From assembly GCA_028701645.1 (NCBI GenBank), contig JAQVQI010000009.1, positions 6,173 through 19,662 of the forward strand: DNA of 13,490 nucleotides. The letters are read 5' to 3'. Source of the DNA: Candidatus Shapirobacteria bacterium (lineage in GTDB: Bacteria > Patescibacteriota > Microgenomatia > UBA12405). Below, one piece after another: positions 11,763 through 13,490 of this stretch; within the stretch, counting starts at the first letter, position 1, and each line of letters opens with the position of its first letter. The notes under the pieces were generated by a model. That model was given only the letters and a program-made list of their open reading frames with translations, did no database searches and had not been told where the DNA came from. Both the position numbers and the translations under genes were made by a program.

Positions 11763-12484
11763 AATTTGATGAAGTTAGTAATTTCAGTAACAAATTGTTG
11801 TTGGTTGTCAAGATAAGAAAAATGAGAAGTGTCGTCAAAAATTTTTAAAATAGAATTGGGGATTAATTTTTGAATAGTGATGCCGTCAGAAAGAGGAGTG
11901 GAAATATCGTTTTTACCCCAAATAATAAGAGTGGGGAGATCAATTTTGGGTAATTCAGCGGTTAAGTCTTGTTGAATAACATTTTTGAAAGTTTGTTGAA
12001 GAATAGGGTTACCTTTGAGAACAGCGTAGTCGGAGTTTTGAAGTTTAAAAATTTTATAATAAATATCTTGGGTAAAAGGAACAATTTTTTTTAATGAATT
12101 GATAAGTTTAAATTTTATTTTTTGGAGAGGAGTATACAGGTGACGGATAGGGGCGGCATCAACTAAAATTATTTTTGATAAGGGAAGCCGTTTGTCGGCA
12201 GCAATTTTGGAAATGATGGCACCACCAAATGAATGGCCAATTAAAATGGGATTTTTAATTTTATTTTTGATAATAAAATCGACGACAAAATCAACATAAT
12301 TTTCTAAAAAATAGGGCATAGGAATTGGTTGGTCACCGAATCCGGGTAAATCTGGAGCATAAAGATTAAAATCATTTTTTAATCTTTCCAAAATAGGGTA
12401 CCAAGATTGCCAACAACCGCCCCAACCGTGGAGAAGGACAAGATTTTTGGTACTTTTAGAATTAATAGTGGAGATATATTCCAT
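11759..12484 (-). CDS. Alpha/beta hydrolase
   Basis: A 241-aa cytoplasmic hydrolase of the small alpha/beta family (esterase or C-C hydrolase type). VLLHGWGGCWQSW (16-28) holds the HG oxyanion motif, APDLPGFGDQP (43-53) the usual second signature, Ser85 in LIGHSFGGA is the nucleophile, Asp193 in IIWGKNDIS and His221 in DDTSHFSYLD complete the triad. The cap region (about 112-175) is Lys/Ile-rich. The substrate cannot be told. It is co-transcribed with the MurF-like gene and overlaps it by 4 bases (ATGA), so a role linked to envelope building is possible but not shown. A weak TAAACT (12491-12496) lies 6 nt before its ATG. Confidence 0.85.
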   Translation of the reverse strand: MEYISTINSKSTKNLVLLHGWGGCWQSWYPILERLKNDFNLYAPDLPGFGDQPIPMPYFLENYVDFVVDFIIKNKIKNPILIGHSFGGAIISKIAADKRLPLSKIILVDAAPIRHLYTPLQKIKFKLINSLKKIVPFTQDIYYKIFKLQNSDYAVLKGNPILQQTFKNVIQQDLTAELPKIDLPTLIIWGKNDISTPLSDGITIQKLIPNSILKIFDDTSHFSYLDNQQQFVTEITNFIKL

Positions 12485-12490
12485 TGATAT

Positions 12491-12496
12491 AGTTTA
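12491..12496 (-). promoter_or_regulatory. Weak -10-like box 6 nt before the hydrolase ATG
   Basis: On the minus strand TAAACT is followed by ATATCA and the ATG at 12484. It matches only 4 of 6 consensus bases and no -35 is visible, since that position falls in the rplA terminator. It is listed because the 6-nt spacing repeats that at other genes here. Confidence 0.25.
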
Positions 12497-12510
12497 ACAG
12501 AAATTACCAA

Positions 12511-12537
12511 AAACCCCTCCAAAAAAAAGAGGGGTTT
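12511..12537 (-). terminator. Rho-independent terminator after rplA
   Basis: AAACCCCTC (12511-12519) pairs with GAGGGGTTT (12529-12537), a 9-bp stem with a 9-nt loop. On the minus strand the stem runs into five T residues. It separates rplA from the hydrolase-murF unit. Confidence 0.8.
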
Positions 12538-12571
12538 GAATGTTAAGTAAAGATAAATTATTTAACTTCAA

Positions 12572-12586
12572 CCCCGCAGTGGCGGG
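12572..12586. repeat. GC-rich palindrome, second copy of the hydrolase-gene repeat
   Basis: CCCCGCAGTGGCGGG forms a CCCGC/GCGGG hairpin with a 4-nt loop, 18 bp beyond the rplA stop. It matches the repeat at 7982-7999 except for a 3-nt difference in the loop. Confidence 0.55.
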
Positions 12587-12604
12587 ATTTCGGTTTATAT
12601 ATTT

Positions 12605-13375
12605 TTATTTGACCTCAACTTTGACACAGGGGCCCATGGTGGCACAGAGGGCTAATTTTTTGATTTTATTAGATTTGACTACTTTGATAAGTTCATCAAT
12701 ATTGGTGGTTAATTCCTCAACTGGTTGAGAAACTTTTCCAACAACGATATGAACAACAGGAGCTTTCTTTTCAGTTTTTATCATAGTCTTGGCGACTGAT
12801 AGACGTTTAACAGCAGCTTCTGGGTCGTCGGTTAAGGTCCCGTTTTTAGGATTAGGCATAAGTCCTTTTGGTCCTAAAACACGAGCAAAAGGTAATAATT
12901 TTGGCATAGTAGCTGGACTGGCGATGATAATGTCAAAATTAACCTTTCCTTCTTTAATTTCAGCTAAAATAGTGTCGTTGAGAATAACGATTTTTTTGCT
13001 GGCAGTTTCTAAATGAGGGAAGGTGATTTCACCAACGCTACCGATATCTAAAACAGTAATATGGGCTTCAACTTTACCGTCAAATTTTGATAAAGATGTT
13101 TCTTTAACAAGCTTAACAGCCTCTTTTAGGGGGTAATATTTAGTAACGTCAATTTTTTTCTTGACAGCTTGATATTTTTTACCACGGATTTTGGTGGTTT
13201 TAATTTTGTGGGTTTCAGCGGTTCCTTCTGATTCGGTGGTAGTTTCAACTACTTCGTCTTGGGTTACAGCCTTTTGTCCTTTGGCAAGCTCAGGATTTAA
13301 TCCTTCATTGCTTTGAACTTCCACACTTTCTTGTTTGGCTTTTTTAGCCTTGTTTTCTTGTGAGGTTTTGCTCAT
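12605..13375 (-). CDS. rplA: 50S ribosomal protein L1 with N-terminal extension
   Basis: L1 forms the mobile stalk at the ribosomal E site and binds 23S rRNA. The product is 256 aa against a usual 225-235. The core runs from about 64 to 256: KYYPLKEAVKLVKETSLSKF starts domain I, and the L1 signature IASPATMPKLLPFARVLGPK followed by GLMPNPKNGT lies at 151-180. Residues 1-63 are an extra Lys/Glu/Thr-rich, probably disordered tail, and domain I is shortened between FDGKVEAHITV and ASKKIVIL compared with E. coli. No Shine-Dalgarno site precedes the ATG; the spacer is very AT-rich. rplK, the expected upstream partner, would lie beyond the window; rplJ is not downstream as usual. Confidence 0.95.
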   Translation of the reverse strand: MSKTSQENKAKKAKQESVEVQSNEGLNPELAKGQKAVTQDEVVETTTESEGTAETHKIKTTKIRGKKYQAVKKKIDVTKYYPLKEAVKLVKETSLSKFDGKVEAHITVLDIGSVGEITFPHLETASKKIVILNDTILAEIKEGKVNFDIIIASPATMPKLLPFARVLGPKGLMPNPKNGTLTDDPEAAVKRLSVAKTMIKTEKKAPVVHIVVGKVSQPVEELTTNIDELIKVVKSNKIKKLALCATMGPCVKVEVK

Positions 13376-13411
13376 AATTTAAAATTTTTAATTAATAATA
13401 AAAAATTTTTT

Positions 13412-13490
13412 AATTTTCGAATTTTCAAAATCTAATTTTCAATGAATGAATTAATTATTTAATTTTTAAATTAAAACATTAATAAATTGA
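13412..13490. repeat. 80-nt AT-rich spacer repeat, copy 2 (before rplA), cut by window end
   Basis: Nearly identical to 5097-5176: CTAA for CCAA, ATTATTT for ATTGTTT, and one fewer T in a T-run. The match reaches the last base of the window, so the repeat may be longer. It starts 37 bp upstream of the rplA ATG. Confidence 0.85.

Noticed and set aside
5836..12586. tRNA or rRNA genes in the structured spacers
   Set aside because: None of the hairpin groups gives a cloverleaf with a T-loop TTCRA motif or an acceptor stem; they are simple or nested stems.

Overview
The window looks like a chromosomal segment from a Candidate Phyla Radiation (Patescibacteria) bacterium, probably of the Microgenomates group. 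This is inferred from the low GC content, short gene-dense layout, divergent and compact core genes, an L1 protein with a long extra N-terminus, a MurF-like ligase with a membrane segment instead of the usual substrate domain, and AT-rich repetitive spacers. TGA is used as a normal stop (ruvC, the membrane protein at 6058, the hydrolase at 11759), so the recoded Gracilibacteria/Absconditabacteria code is excluded. The assignment is from sequence reading only.

Layout. 1-1972 (+): the Holliday-junction operon ruvC (3' end), ruvA, ruvB. 2034-2291 (-): a small excisionase/MerR-like helix-turn-helix protein with a 26-bp palindrome in its promoter region. 2454-3467 (+): a D-2-hydroxyacid (probably D-lactate) dehydrogenase. 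3516-4571 (+): a mannose-1-phosphate guanylyltransferase-like enzyme. A bidirectional terminator and a 28-bp perfect palindrome separate this from the convergent rplL and rplJ (-), which are transcribed from a near-consensus promoter through an L10 leader RNA and an attenuator hairpin. 6058-7499 (-): a small multi-pass membrane protein and a two-gene small-protein unit, each with its own promoter. 7572-10572 (+): an exported alpha/beta hydrolase, a protein that joins a nucleoside-deoxyribosyltransferase-like domain to a ribbon-helix-helix domain, and D-Ala-D-Ala ligase. 10569-12484 (-): an alpha/beta hydrolase translationally coupled to a MurF-like ligase. 12605-13375 (-): rplA (L1).

How the parts fit. 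Ddl makes D-Ala-D-Ala and MurF attaches it to the muropeptide, so the convergent pair gives the last cytoplasmic steps of peptidoglycan stem synthesis. The ribosomal-stalk genes rplJ-rplL are split from rplA by about 6.9 kb of unrelated genes, although both ends carry the same 80-nt AT-rich spacer repeat.

Most interesting signals: (1) a recurrent -10-like hexamer exactly 6-7 nt before the ATG of five or six genes, suggesting leaderless mRNAs, alongside other genes with strong Shine-Dalgarno sites; (2) an L10 leader whose apical arm is a GC-rich palindrome; (3) a small-protein operon whose first gene seems to need a +1 frameshift; (4) a NDT-like/RHH fusion that has lost the catalytic glutamate; (5) several palindromic or tandem repeat elements, one lying inside a coding sequence.
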